DNA of 64,000 bases from contig NZ_JOII01000022.1 of NCBI RefSeq assembly GCF_000719955.1, forward strand, positions 92,716 through 156,715, given 5' to 3'. Below, piece after piece: positions 53,420 through 61,917 of this stretch (the first letter of the stretch is position 1; the number at the start of each line of letters is the position of its first letter). The notes beneath the pieces are model-generated. The model ran no database searches. It had not been told where the DNA came from and saw nothing but the letters and a program-made list of their open reading frames with translations. Origin of the DNA: Streptomyces albidoflavus (GTDB lineage Bacteria > Actinomycetota > Actinomycetes > Streptomycetales > Streptomycetaceae). The position numbers were made by a program, and so were the translations under genes.

Positions 53420-54412
53420 TCACGCGGCCTCCGGCCCGAACCGGCTCCGGTACGCCGACGGCGTGATGCCGGTCTCGCGCCGCATCAGGGTGCGCAGATG
53501 GGCGGCGGTGCCGATCCCGCTGCGCCGGGCGACCATCTCGAAGCGGGACTCGCCCCGCTCGATCAGCCGGCACGCCAGGGCGAGCCGCTCCCGGGTGAGC
53601 CAGGTCAGCGGGGTCGTGCCCAGCTGCGCCTGGAAGCGCCGGTGCAGCGTCGCCGGGCTGACCGCCGCCCGCGCCGCGAGACCGGCGACGGTGAGCGGCG
53701 CGTCCAGCCGTTCCTGGGCCCAGGCCAGCACCGGCGCCAGGGACTCGTCCGGCAGGTCGGGCATGGGGCGCTCCACGAACTGGCGCTGCCCGCCCTCCCG
53801 GTGGGCCGCGAAGACCAGCCGCCGGCTCACCGCGTTGGCGACCTCCGCGCCGTGGTCGCGGCGGACCAGGTGCAGCCCCAGATCGAGCGCGGCGGCGCTC
53901 CCCGCCGCCGTGAGGATGTCCCCGTCGTCCACGAAGAGCACCTCCGGTTCGAGCCGGACGGAGGGGAAACGGGCCCGGAAGTCGTCCGCCCACTGCCAGT
54001 GCGCGGTGGCCCGGCGTCCGTCGAGGACCCCGGCCTCGGCCAGCGTGAAGGCCCCGCTGCAGAAGCCGACCAGCCGGGCGCCCCGGGCGTGCGCCCGGCG
54101 GACGGCGTCCAGCACGGCGGGCCGCCGGGGCACCTCGGTGTCCGGACGGTTGGGGACGATCAAGGTGTCCGCCGCGTCGGCCGCCTCCAGCCCCGCGACC
54201 CCGGTGAGGGTGAAGAAGCCGTCCCGCATCAGCGTGCGGGGCTCCGGCGAGCAGAGCCGGAAGTCGTAGAGCTGCCGCCCCAGCTCCGGCCGGCGCAGCC
54301 CGAAGACCTCGGTCGCGCAGCCCAGCTCGAACGGATTCGAGTGCTCGTCCACCACCACGACGACCCGATGCGGCTCCGCCCCTTGCCGCTCCTGCGAGGA
54401 TTCTTTCGCCAT
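53420..54412 (-). CDS. GlxA-family AraC-type transcriptional regulator (DJ-1/PfpI plus HTH)
   Basis: 330 aa. The N-terminal DJ-1/PfpI-like glutamine-amidotransferase domain (about 15-190) has the nucleophile-elbow GFCSGAFTLAEAGVL, then TAHWQWADDFRARFP. The C-terminal AraC HTH pair (about 225-325) includes LAARAAVSPATLHRRFQAQL and GIGTAAHLRTLMRRETGITP. It converges on the IclR gene with 12 nt between stops. It is unrelated to the copper oxidase GlxA at 61914. Probably regulates the cupin gene divergently placed at 54465. Confidence 0.93.
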   Translation of the reverse strand: MAKESSQERQGAEPHRVVVVVDEHSNPFELGCATEVFGLRRPELGRQLYDFRLCSPEPRTLMRDGFFTLTGVAGLEAADAADTLIVPNRPDTEVPRRPAVLDAVRRAHARGARLVGFCSGAFTLAEAGVLDGRRATAHWQWADDFRARFPSVRLEPEVLFVDDGDILTAAGSAAALDLGLHLVRRDHGAEVANAVSRRLVFAAHREGGQRQFVERPMPDLPDESLAPVLAWAQERLDAPLTVAGLAARAAVSPATLHRRFQAQLGTTPLTWLTRERLALACRLIERGESRFEMVARRSGIGTAAHLRTLMRRETGITPSAYRSRFGPEAA

Positions 54413-54464
54413 GTGCGATTCCTAGCACTCACGACGCCCCGGCGGAACGCCCCAGGATGACCCC

Positions 54465-54860
54465 ATGAGCAACGACCCCGTCGCCCTCGCCCAGGCCCTG
54501 GCCTCCTTCGACGCCCTGTGGAGCCCCCGCATCGTCACCCGCGTCAACGACTACGACGTCCGCGTCGCCAAGGTCAAGGGCGAACACCTCTGGCACGCCC
54601 ACGACGACACCGACGAGTTCTTCCTCGTCCTCACCGGCGACCTCCACATCTCCCTGCGCGAGCCCGCCGGAGAACGCACCGTCCACCTCCCCCAGGGCTC
54701 CGTCTTCACCGTCCCCCGAGGCACCGCACACAAGCCCCACGCCCCCACCGGCGCCACCATCCTCCTCTTCGAACCCACCGGCACCCCCACCGTCGGCACC
54801 CACCACGACCCCGTCCCCACCCACGTCGACGCCACCACCGGCCACCCCCTGAACCTCTGA
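54465..54860 (+). CDS. cupin-domain protein
   Basis: 131 aa, a single cupin barrel. Motif 1 HAHDDTDEFFLVLTGDLHI, motif 2 LPQGSVFTVPRGTAHKPHA, with His/His/Glu and a later His available for metal. It is divergent from the GlxA-type regulator (52 nt between starts), a usual arrangement for a target gene. Function unknown. Confidence 0.9.
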   Translation: MSNDPVALAQALASFDALWSPRIVTRVNDYDVRVAKVKGEHLWHAHDDTDEFFLVLTGDLHISLREPAGERTVHLPQGSVFTVPRGTAHKPHAPTGATILLFEPTGTPTVGTHHDPVPTHVDATTGHPLNL

Positions 54861-54873
54861 GCCGCCCGACATA

Positions 54874-55146
54874 GGCCCGACCGGCCCTTGAGGCCATCAA
54901 TGACCGGCACGGCACAACGAACCCCGGCCAAAACCAGCCCGGCCGGCGCTTGAGGCCATCAGTGACCGGCACGGCACAACGAACCCCGGCCAAAAACAGC
55001 CCGGCCGGCGCTTGAGGCCATCCGTGACGGGCACCGCACAACGAAGCCCGGCCAAAAACAGCCCGGCCGGCGCTTGAGGCCACCCCACCGGGACCGGGGA
55101 ACGGCCCGCACCCCGAAAAGAACAGCCCGGCCGGCGCTTGAGGCCC
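54874..55146 (-). repeat. second array of the interspersed repeat (five units, 61-64 bp period)
   Basis: Cores at about 54874-54896 (degenerate), 54935-54958, 54997-55020, 55059-55082 and 55123-55146, each CAGCCCGGCCGG...TTGAGGCCA. The conserved inter-core sequence is TGACCGGCACGGCACAACGA then ACCCCGGCCAAAA, a variant of the first array's. The array occupies essentially all of the space between the cupin and PPOX genes (convergent ends), with no gene in it. Confidence 0.9.
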
Positions 55147-55165
55147 CGGCTGCGGCCCGGCCCCG

Positions 55166-55600
55166 CTACCCCCAGCCGAGATCGGCGGAAAGCCAGTGCT
55201 CGGGCCGCATGGCCAGAGTGAGCAGCCCGGCCGAGTCGCTCTCGGTGACCCCGCTCCCGGACACGTAGTCACCGACCCCCTCGGGGTCGAGATACCGCGA
55301 CGCCTCGGTGACCATGTCGGTCACGGTGGTCGGCGTGGCCGACACGACAGGCCCGTCCACACTGACGTACAGATACGTGGGCGCCGTCTGCTGCACCAGC
55401 AGACTGAACCGCCCCGCGGCCGAGATGAACCGGGCCTTGACGGAGTCGGCCCCCGTGATCACCCGGACCTCCCCACCGGGCACGTACCAGTACCAGAGGG
55501 GCACCGTCAGCGGCGCCCGCCCGTCCCCCCGCTCCACCGCGAGGGCGGCCACATGCCGGCCGGCGAGGAATTCCTCGCGCTCCTGTACGCCGAGTGCCAT
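55166..55600 (-). CDS. pyridoxamine-phosphate-oxidase-like (PPOX class) flavin/F420-binding protein
   Basis: 144 aa, a split-barrel flavoprotein-fold candidate. It has FLAGRHVAALAVERGDGRAP, PLWYWYVPGGEVRVITGADS and VKARFISAAGRFSLLVQQTA, the standard PPOX N-terminal half. The cofactor (FMN or F420) cannot be decided. Leads toward repeat array 2. Confidence 0.85.
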   Translation of the reverse strand: MALGVQEREEFLAGRHVAALAVERGDGRAPLTVPLWYWYVPGGEVRVITGADSVKARFISAAGRFSLLVQQTAPTYLYVSVDGPVVSATPTTVTDMVTEASRYLDPEGVGDYVSGSGVTESDSAGLLTLAMRPEHWLSADLGWG

Positions 55601-55784
55601 GGGGAGGGCTCCTTTCCTCGCGCCGCCCGGTGCGCCGCCTCCCAGGGTTGATGCCAGGCGGGGCAGCCGCTCTCGCGCCCGGACGCCGCCTCTCCCCCGA
55701 TCGGACCACCGGTCCCTGTGAGGCGGACCACGGCCGCGTGGTCGGGAGCACCCCTGGGGCCAGGTATTATTTTGTTGTCAGCAG

Positions 55785-55858
55785 GCGCCGCTAGCTCAGT
55801 TGGTTAGAGCAGCTGACTCTTAATCAGCGGGTCCGGGGTTCGAGTCCCTGGCGGCGCA
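55785..55858 (+). tRNA. tRNA-Lys (anticodon CUU), copy 2
   Basis: Same 74-nt cloverleaf as 37500-37573, with identical mature sequence and the upstream GTCAGCAG also shared. A TATTATTTT box lies about 20 nt before it, a good -10 candidate. Confidence 0.97.
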
Positions 55859-55867
55859 CAGACAAGG

Positions 55868-55897
55868 AGAAGCCCCTCGCGCGAGCGGGGGGCTTCT
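55868..55897 (+). terminator. terminator of tRNA-Lys copy 2
   Basis: AGAAGCCCC pairs with GGGGCTTCT around a CGC-GCGA-GCG core, beginning 10 nt past the tRNA. Confidence 0.85.
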
Positions 55898-56073
55898 TCC
55901 GTGTCCGGACAGCGGTGTGGCCCCGGAGAGGGCCGTCTCCGGGGCCACACCCGATCCGCGGTCCGGCCTGCTCACGGGGCGCGGCCGGGCGGCGGGGCGG
56001 GTGGCGGCGGAATGCCGCGAGAGTGGGGGGTCACCGCCGGGGTACGGCGGTGCCGACCGCTACGGGCGTCGGA

Positions 56074-56676
56074 TCAGAACTTGACGTCGGCGCAGGAGTA
56101 GAAGGCGTTGGCGGTGTCGTGGACGTCCCAGACGGCCAGGATCACGTGCTTCCCGGACTTCTGGGTGGGCATGGTGCCCTGGTGGGCGAGGGTGGCCGGG
56201 GGCTGCTGGCCGCCGTAGGGCAGGGTCAGGAAGGGCTGCGACTCCAGGGAGGCCCTGGTCAGCGGCTTGCTGGAGTCCCAGCCGTCCTTGGTGATGTAGT
56301 AGCGGAAGTCCGTGGTGCGGTGGCGGGCGGTGAACTGCCACTGGAAGGTGTAGCCCTGCCCGCCGCTGACCTGGGTGGCGGGCCAGTCGGACCCGTTCGG
56401 CGCCTTGGCGGCGTCGAGCTGCTTGAAGCCGGCGTTGCCGGCGGAGCAGAGCGAGCCGTCGGCGGGGCCGGCCGCCGGGAAGCCCTTCGGGCCCTCGACG
56501 CTCTGCGGCTCCCACTGGATCGAGCCGCAGTTGCTGACGGTGCCGTTGGCACAGAGCTTCGCGCGGCTGATGGGCTTGTCGACGTAGCCGTGGCTGCTGG
56601 CGCCGCCGGTGGAGAAGGCGAGCGCGCCGAGCGTGGCAGCGCCGACGAGGGCCGCGTATGTCTTCTTGTTTCGCAT
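56074..56676 (-). CDS. lytic polysaccharide monooxygenase, AA10 (chitin-active type)
   Basis: 200 aa. Signal peptide (1-28, VGAATLGALAFSTGGASS) cleaves before His29 of HGYVDKP, giving the N-terminal His of the copper 'histidine brace'. The second brace His is His119 in FTARHRTTDFRYY. Other AA10 features are CANGTVSNCGSIQWEPQS and VWDVHDTANAFYSCADV. Single-domain, without a separate carbohydrate-binding module. Oxidatively cleaves crystalline chitin or cellulose. A DasR-type dre site lies upstream. Confidence 0.94.
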   Translation of the reverse strand: MRNKKTYAALVGAATLGALAFSTGGASSHGYVDKPISRAKLCANGTVSNCGSIQWEPQSVEGPKGFPAAGPADGSLCSAGNAGFKQLDAAKAPNGSDWPATQVSGGQGYTFQWQFTARHRTTDFRYYITKDGWDSSKPLTRASLESQPFLTLPYGGQQPPATLAHQGTMPTQKSGKHVILAVWDVHDTANAFYSCADVKF

Positions 56677-56726
56677 GGTGCCGCTCCCTGGGGGACGTGG
56701 GGGAACTCCGGTGAGGCGTGCGCACT

Positions 56727-56742
56727 GCGGTCTAGACCAACG
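56727..56742 (-). promoter_or_regulatory. probable dre site (DasR operator)
   Basis: GGTCTAGACCA near 56729-56739 matches the core of the dre consensus (ACTGGTCTAGACCAGT) in 11 of 12 central positions. It lies about 50 nt upstream of the LPMO start. This fits N-acetylglucosamine-responsive repression. Confidence 0.75.
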
Positions 56743-56811
56743 CCGAGATTAGAGGCGCCACATCACCATGTCCATACCAATCGCGGAACTGGGACAGCAG
56801 CACCTCTGACG

Positions 56812-56858
56812 TGGTATTACCTTCCGGCCACCGCCTCACCGGCCAGTGGTCTCTACCT
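56812..56858 (-). promoter_or_regulatory. chitinase-type direct-repeat elements
   Basis: TGGTATTACCT (56812-56822) and TGGTCTCTACCT (56847-56858) resemble the 12-bp direct repeats (TGGTC-N-AGACCT-like) found at Streptomyces chitinase promoters. They lie further upstream of the LPMO gene. The 56677-57023 gap has no gene otherwise. Confidence 0.5.
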
Positions 56859-57023
56859 CCGGATCTCACCCGCCCCAGGAGTAAGCGCAGGTCAACGGGG
56901 GTCCCCCGAAATCCCCTCGCCGGGCAGCTCCCTCACAGGTACAGGGACCGGTATCGAGCGCTTTCGCCCGATCCGGCCCCTTGACGCGAACCGCCCCCCG
57001 GTTTCCGGGAGTTGCCCGTCCGC

Positions 57024-58394
57024 TCACCCTCCGGCGGTCCGCCCGGCGCAGAACGCCACGGTCAGGTCGCGCACCAGCGCCTTGTGCTCGCGGGCGTCCA
57101 GCTCGACCAGACCGCGCGCCGTCAGCCGCCGGACCGTCTCCTCCACCGCGTCGACCGCCTCCGCGAGGAGCGCGTCCCGGTGGAGGGCGTCGAGCGCGGC
57201 CAGCCGCCGCCGCCCCATCGCCTCCGCCACCTCGGGCGCGTAGGCGATCCGCACCGGCTGCACCGCGAACACCTCCAGCCCGGCCACGGCCGCCGCCCCC
57301 GCCACCAGCCCGGTCAGCTCCTCGGCCACCGCCTCGGTGTGCCGCAGCGTCGGCACCCCTGGGCGGAAGGCGTCCACCGGCCGGCGCGAGACCACCCGGG
57401 CCAGCGCCGCCTCCGCGCACTCCCCGAGGTGGCGGGCTACGTCGTCCACGGCGTGCGCGGCCCGCGCGGTGTCGGCCACCCGCCACACCACGTGCAGCAC
57501 CACCTCCACCGCCACCCCGTCGGCGTCCACGGCGGGCAGCGGCGCGCTGCGCCAGTGCCGCGGCCGCAGGTCCATCCGGCACCGGCCCGCCAGCGGATTC
57601 AGCCAGACCAGCCCGGTCCGGCGCACCGTCCCCCGGTAGCGGCCGAAGCGGCCCTGCACCCAGGCCCACCCGGTCCTCCCCCGGGCCAGCCCGCCGAGCG
57701 ACACCGCCGTCACCGCCCCGGCTCCGGCGGCCAGCACCCAGGCCACCGCCCCGCCGGACTCCGCCCCGGCCGGGGGCAGCCAGGCCACCGCCGGGAGCAG
57801 CCCGCCCCACCACAGGGCACCCCCGGCCCCGGCGGCCCCGCCCGCCGCGACGGCCACCGCGAGGGAGCCGGGGAGCGAGGGCGCCGCATGCTCGGCGGGG
57901 ACCGACTCGTCCAGGGCGGGCGGACAGAGCAGCGGGCCGCGAGGGGCGTCCGGCCCCGGGCGGTGCGCTCCGGCGGAGCCCCGGTGCGGGGCGGCCACCG
58001 TGCGGAACGCGGCCTCGGGTGCGGGCCGGGGCGCGAACGGATCGGCCGGCCGCCCGCCGTCCCGCACTCCCTCGCCCCCGTCCGCCTCCTCGCGGAAGAG
58101 GAGGTGGACGGGGATCTCCATGGTGTCGGCGTTACGGATGACGCGGACGGCCCGGCGCGGGGGCGCGGAGTTCCCCGCGTCGTCGGCGGCGGGGGCGGCC
58201 ACCGGGGCCGAGCCGGTGGCCGATCCCGTGGCGGAACCGGGTTCGGGGGCCGGCGGACCGGCGGGCGGTGCCGCCTCCGGGGACGCCGGGCGTTCCGCCG
58301 GGGCCGGGGAGGCCGGTTCGGGGAGGCCGGTGCGCGCGACGGGGTCCGCGAGGGCGGCCCGGTCGCGGCCGGTGTCACTGCTGGTGGTGCCCAT
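57024..58394 (-). CDS. SPFH/band-7 domain membrane protein with long disordered N-terminus
   Basis: 456 aa from ATG 58394 (GGAGG 5 nt upstream). Residues 1-170 are Pro/Ala/Glu-rich and apparently disordered. Two hydrophobic segments follow (about 195-215 and 225-255). Then comes an SPFH domain (about 260-440: GTVRRTGLVWLNPL, GVAVEVVLHVVWRVADTARA and a helical coiled-coil-like end). Band-7 proteins scaffold membrane microdomains. It lies 11 nt downstream of the secreted amidase gene, so both are likely on one transcript. Confidence 0.85.
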   Translation of the reverse strand: MGTTSSDTGRDRAALADPVARTGLPEPASPAPAERPASPEAAPPAGPPAPEPGSATGSATGSAPVAAPAADDAGNSAPPRRAVRVIRNADTMEIPVHLLFREEADGGEGVRDGGRPADPFAPRPAPEAAFRTVAAPHRGSAGAHRPGPDAPRGPLLCPPALDESVPAEHAAPSLPGSLAVAVAAGGAAGAGGALWWGGLLPAVAWLPPAGAESGGAVAWVLAAGAGAVTAVSLGGLARGRTGWAWVQGRFGRYRGTVRRTGLVWLNPLAGRCRMDLRPRHWRSAPLPAVDADGVAVEVVLHVVWRVADTARAAHAVDDVARHLGECAEAALARVVSRRPVDAFRPGVPTLRHTEAVAEELTGLVAGAAAVAGLEVFAVQPVRIAYAPEVAEAMGRRRLAALDALHRDALLAEAVDAVEETVRRLTARGLVELDAREHKALVRDLTVAFCAGRTAGG

Positions 58395-58405
58395 CCGTGC
58401 CTCCG

Positions 58406-59260
58406 TCAAGAGAAGAGTCGCCGCCAGGTCTCGCGGCCCGGATATCCGTCGGCGTTCCGGCCGCCGCCCTCGGCGAGACCCCGGTACCGGTACGGAAAAA
58501 ACTGCGCGCTGTTGGTCCAGTAGGCGTACGGGGTGGCCTGTTTGCGGGTGGCGGGGCGGGTCTGCTCGTACGCCGTGTACCGGGTGCGGGAGCTGTCGGT
58601 CCAGCCGCCGAACAGCGTGACGTGCGAGCCGTTCTCCGGGTCCTTCGCGTTGTGGAAGAGGAGAATGTCGCCGGGTTCCAGCTGGTCCTTGGAGATGCGT
58701 TCCGCGACGCTCGTGAGGCTTCCCGTCCATTCACTGCGGTCCAGGTTCCAGGCCATCGAGACGAATCCCGAACAGTCCTGCCGGTAACCGTCGGACCAGT
58801 ACCCGCTCATGGCGTACGGGACCTTCGCGCGAATCCATTTCTCGGCCCGGCCGATGATCGCCTCGCGCGTGGTCGGCGGGACGGCGGGCGGGCCCGCGGG
58901 CCGGCCGGGCGGGCCGTACAGCGGGGCCGGGGCGCCCTGCGGACTGCCTGGCGTCTCCGCCCTGAGCTGCGACGGAGTCCCGAGTGAGGGGGAGGGCCCG
59001 CCGGCGCGGGCGGAGGCGGGGTGCCCGCAGGCGACAGCGGCCGTGGCGACGGCCAGCACGAGGGCCCGGCGCAGCGCGTTCCCCCGCTTCTGACGTACCG
59101 CCAGGAATTCCCCGCCGGAGAGCCGGAAACGGGTGCGCCCGGCTCCGGGGCGGAATTCTTCGCGCACGAAGGCCCGCAGGCCGTTTCTCTCGCGGGCGGT
59201 GGTGAATGCGGCACACATCTGCACGGGCGTCAGTTTCGCAACCGGCGGGAAAGGGCGCAT
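58406..59260 (-). CDS. NlpC/P60-like secreted amidase-domain protein
   Basis: 284 aa from ATG 59260; RBS weak, start tentative. An internal hydrophobic segment (about residues 60-85, ALVLAVATAAVACGHPASA) could act as a signal with lipobox-like VAC. After a Pro/Gly linker comes the papain-like domain: catalytic Cys in QDCSGFVSMAWNL and catalytic His in SHVTLFGGW, with PGDILLFHN between. This suggests a peptidoglycan endopeptidase or amidase. It is co-oriented with the SPFH gene, and tRNA-Lys copy 3 lies upstream. Confidence 0.83.
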   Translation of the reverse strand: MRPFPPVAKLTPVQMCAAFTTARERNGLRAFVREEFRPGAGRTRFRLSGGEFLAVRQKRGNALRRALVLAVATAAVACGHPASARAGGPSPSLGTPSQLRAETPGSPQGAPAPLYGPPGRPAGPPAVPPTTREAIIGRAEKWIRAKVPYAMSGYWSDGYRQDCSGFVSMAWNLDRSEWTGSLTSVAERISKDQLEPGDILLFHNAKDPENGSHVTLFGGWTDSSRTRYTAYEQTRPATRKQATPYAYWTNSAQFFPYRYRGLAEGGGRNADGYPGRETWRRLFS

Positions 59261-59454
59261 GTCGGCGATCCGGCGGACGGAGCAGCTCCGGCGCCCGCCG
59301 AAAGGGGGTACTTCCGGGTCCGGCAGTCGCCGGCGGACCGGGCCCCGGCGCACCGCCACGCCCCACCTCCTGTGGCGCGGGTCACTCTCCGCCCCGGCCG
59401 GTGCGGGCGTCCGGAGCACCCTCCGGCATCGGGTAGAGTTGTGCAGGTCAGCGC

Positions 59455-59528
59455 GCGCCGCTAGCTCAGTTGGTTAGAGCAGCTGACTCTTAATCAGCGG
59501 GTCCGGGGTTCGAGTCCCTGGCGGCGCA
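59455..59528 (+). tRNA. tRNA-Lys (anticodon CUU), copy 3
   Basis: Identical mature 74 nt to copies 1 and 2. The upstream flank differs after GTCAGC. TAGAGT about 20 nt before it may be the -10. Confidence 0.97.
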
Positions 59529-59535
59529 CAGACAC

Positions 59536-59568
59536 GAAGAGGCTCCCTGCAGCGCAGGGGGCCTCTTC
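59536..59568 (+). terminator. terminator of tRNA-Lys copy 3
   Basis: GAAGAGGC pairs with GCCTCTTC around CCCTGC-AGC-GCAGGG, starting 8 nt past the tRNA. Confidence 0.85.
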
Positions 59569-59967
59569 TGTTGCGCCCGCGCCTCCCCAGGGGCGCATTC
59601 CGCCGCGAACGCGCCCCCCGCTCACCCTTCGAGCCCCGCCCCGGGGACCCTCTTGCGATCATGCGGGGAGGCGTAGAACCCTGACCTGGAGCCGCGGGCT
59701 CGGACGAGACGGGCGTCACAGGAGACCGGGGGACCGGACGGCCGTGCGGGGGGAGGCGGGGAGGGGGCCCCGTTCGAAAACGGGCGCGGCTGAGGGCATC
59801 ATGCAACCGGAAGGCCGCCCGGACTGTCTGAGGTGAGGGACACCGCACCGCACACACCCGCGAGTGCGCCTCCCAGCTGACGCGTCCGCGAGGGTTACGG
59901 GGAGACCTTCGCCGGGCGAAAGGACCAACGACCACGCGGGCGTGCCCGCGTGCGGGGGGAATGACAC
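59569..59967. other. 399-nt leader of the cslA operon
   Basis: No gene is supported. Contains the palindrome at 59769-59784 and, further on, GC-rich DNA leading to GGGGGA about 7 nt before ATG 59968. Confidence 0.5.
59769..59784. promoter_or_regulatory. palindrome in the cslA leader
   Basis: CCCGTT-CGAA-AACGGG, perfect 6-bp arms, about 185 nt before cslA. Operator candidate. Confidence 0.45.
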
Positions 59968-61917
59968 ATGACGTCGAGCCCGACGGGTGGGCGGAGCCAA
60001 TCCGACCCGTCACAGACGAGCGACCCGTCACAGACGACCCAGCTGCGGACGGTGTCGGCCCGCACGGGCGGCGCGCGGCGCATCAAGAAGACGCTGCCAC
60101 GCTACGACTACGAGCACTACAGCAGACTCGCCGGGCCGCTCACGCAGCCGGACCCGTCCAAGCCGTACAAGGTGCGCTACCGCTCGCTGCTCTCGCAGGA
60201 GCCGCACCGCATCCGCGCGGCCGCGCTGCTCTGCGCCGCTCCCCTGCTCTCGCTCACCCTCTTCGTCTGGCTGATGCAGCCCGAACACTGGACCGAGCGG
60301 GACTACCCGGCGTACGACTTCCTGCCCGCGCTGGACACGGTCATGCTCGTCTCGATCGGACTGATCGAGTTCTTCCGCTGCATGAACGTGATATCCAACG
60401 CGCACGCCACGCTCGTCGCCCGGGACCCGATACCCGTGGTGCCCGAGACGGGCACCAAGGTCGCCTTCCTCACCTCGTTCGTGCCCGGCAAGGAGCCGAT
60501 CGAGATGGTGACGAAGACCCTGGAGGCGGCGGTCAAACTGCGCCACCGGGGACTGCTCCACATCTGGCTGCTGGACGAGGGGAACGACCCCGAGGTCCGC
60601 CAGGTCTGCGAACGCCTGGGCGTGCACCACTTCTCCCGCAAGGGCGTGGCCCGCTGGAACCAGGCGAAGGGCCCGCACCGCGCCAAGACCAAGCACGGCA
60701 ACTACAACGCCTGGCTCGACGCGCACGGCGACGACTACGACTACTTCGCCTCCGTCGACACCGACCACGTGCCGCTCCCCAACTACCTGGAGCGGATGCT
60801 CGGCTTCTTCCGCGACCCGGACGTCGGCTTCGTCATCGGCCCGCAGGTCTACGGCAACTACGACACCTTCGTCACCAAGGCCGCCGAGTCGCAGCAGTTC
60901 CTCTTCCACGCGCTGATCCAGCGGGCCGGCAACCGTTACGGCGCCCCGATGTTCGTCGGCACCTCCAACGCGGTCCGCATCAAGGCGCTGAAGCAGATCG
61001 GCGGCCTGTACGACTCGATCACCGAGGACATGGCGACCGGGTTCGAGATGCACCGCGCCAAGAACCCGGAGACGGGGAAGAAGTGGCGCTCCGTCTACAC
61101 CCCGGACGTGCTGGCCGTCGGTGAGGGCCCCACCGCCTGGACCGACTTCTTCACCCAGCAGCTGCGCTGGTCGCGCGGGACGTACGAGACGATCCTCAAG
61201 CAGTACTGGAAGGGCTTCTACTCGCTGCCGCCGACGAAGCTCTTCAACTACACGATGATGATCATCTTCTACCCGATGTCGGCGCTGAACTGGATTCTGG
61301 CCGCGCTCTCCTGCGCCCTCTTCCTCGGCCTCGGCGCCTCCGGCGTCAACATCGACCCGACGATCTGGCTGATGCTCTACGGCAACGCCTCGGCGCTCCA
61401 GATCGGCCTGTACATCTGGAACCGCCGCCACAACGTCTCCCCGCACGAGCCCGAGGGCTCCGGCGGCGTGGCCGGCATGGCGATGTCGGCGATGTCGGCG
61501 CCGCTGTACGCGCGCTCCCTGATGGACTCGGTGCTGCGCCGCAAGAGCAAGTTCGTGGTGACGCCGAAGGGCGACTCCTCCAGCCCCGACACGCTCTTCG
61601 GGACCTTCCGCATCCATCTCTTCTTCATCTTCGTCTTCGCCGCCTCGGTGGTGGTGTCGTTCTTCTTCGGCAACAACCACCCCGCCATGATCGTCTGGGC
61701 CACGCTCGCGCTGATGATCACGGCCGCGCCGATCGTCGTCTGGCGCCTGTCGATGCGCCAGGAGCGCCGCGGCAGGGCCGCGCACGCGGCCGGCCGCCCC
61801 CTGCCCGCCGCCCCGCCGGGGCCGGACGGCCGCCCGCCGGAGCAGGGACAGCCCCAGCCCGGCTGGGCCGCGAACGACCAGACGATGCAGATCGCCCTCG
61901 GGGGACGTAAGAAATGA
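59968..61917 (+). CDS. cslA: cellulose-synthase-like glycosyltransferase CslA (GT2)
   Basis: 649 aa, inner-membrane processive beta-glycan synthase that makes a hyphal-tip glycan in Streptomyces. The N-terminal cytoplasmic region (with a short tandem SDPSQT repeat) precedes membrane spans at about 83-103 and 118-138. GT2 catalytic motifs: Asp in LLDEGND, VDTD (263-266), TED (352-354) and QQLRW (397-401). At least three more C-terminal spans follow, then a Pro-rich tail. It overlaps glxA by 4 nt (ATGA), the same pair as SCO2836/SCO2837 in S. coelicolor. Confidence 0.95.
   Translation: MTSSPTGGRSQSDPSQTSDPSQTTQLRTVSARTGGARRIKKTLPRYDYEHYSRLAGPLTQPDPSKPYKVRYRSLLSQEPHRIRAAALLCAAPLLSLTLFVWLMQPEHWTERDYPAYDFLPALDTVMLVSIGLIEFFRCMNVISNAHATLVARDPIPVVPETGTKVAFLTSFVPGKEPIEMVTKTLEAAVKLRHRGLLHIWLLDEGNDPEVRQVCERLGVHHFSRKGVARWNQAKGPHRAKTKHGNYNAWLDAHGDDYDYFASVDTDHVPLPNYLERMLGFFRDPDVGFVIGPQVYGNYDTFVTKAAESQQFLFHALIQRAGNRYGAPMFVGTSNAVRIKALKQIGGLYDSITEDMATGFEMHRAKNPETGKKWRSVYTPDVLAVGEGPTAWTDFFTQQLRWSRGTYETILKQYWKGFYSLPPTKLFNYTMMIIFYPMSALNWILAALSCALFLGLGASGVNIDPTIWLMLYGNASALQIGLYIWNRRHNVSPHEPEGSGGVAGMAMSAMSAPLYARSLMDSVLRRKSKFVVTPKGDSSSPDTLFGTFRIHLFFIFVFAASVVVSFFFGNNHPAMIVWATLALMITAAPIVVWRLSMRQERRGRAAHAAGRPLPAAPPGPDGRPPEQGQPQPGWAANDQTMQIALGGRKK

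Noticed and set aside
53420..54412. Link between the GlxA-family AraC regulator and the copper oxidase GlxA
   Set aside because: Only the names coincide; the proteins are unrelated and 7 kb apart.
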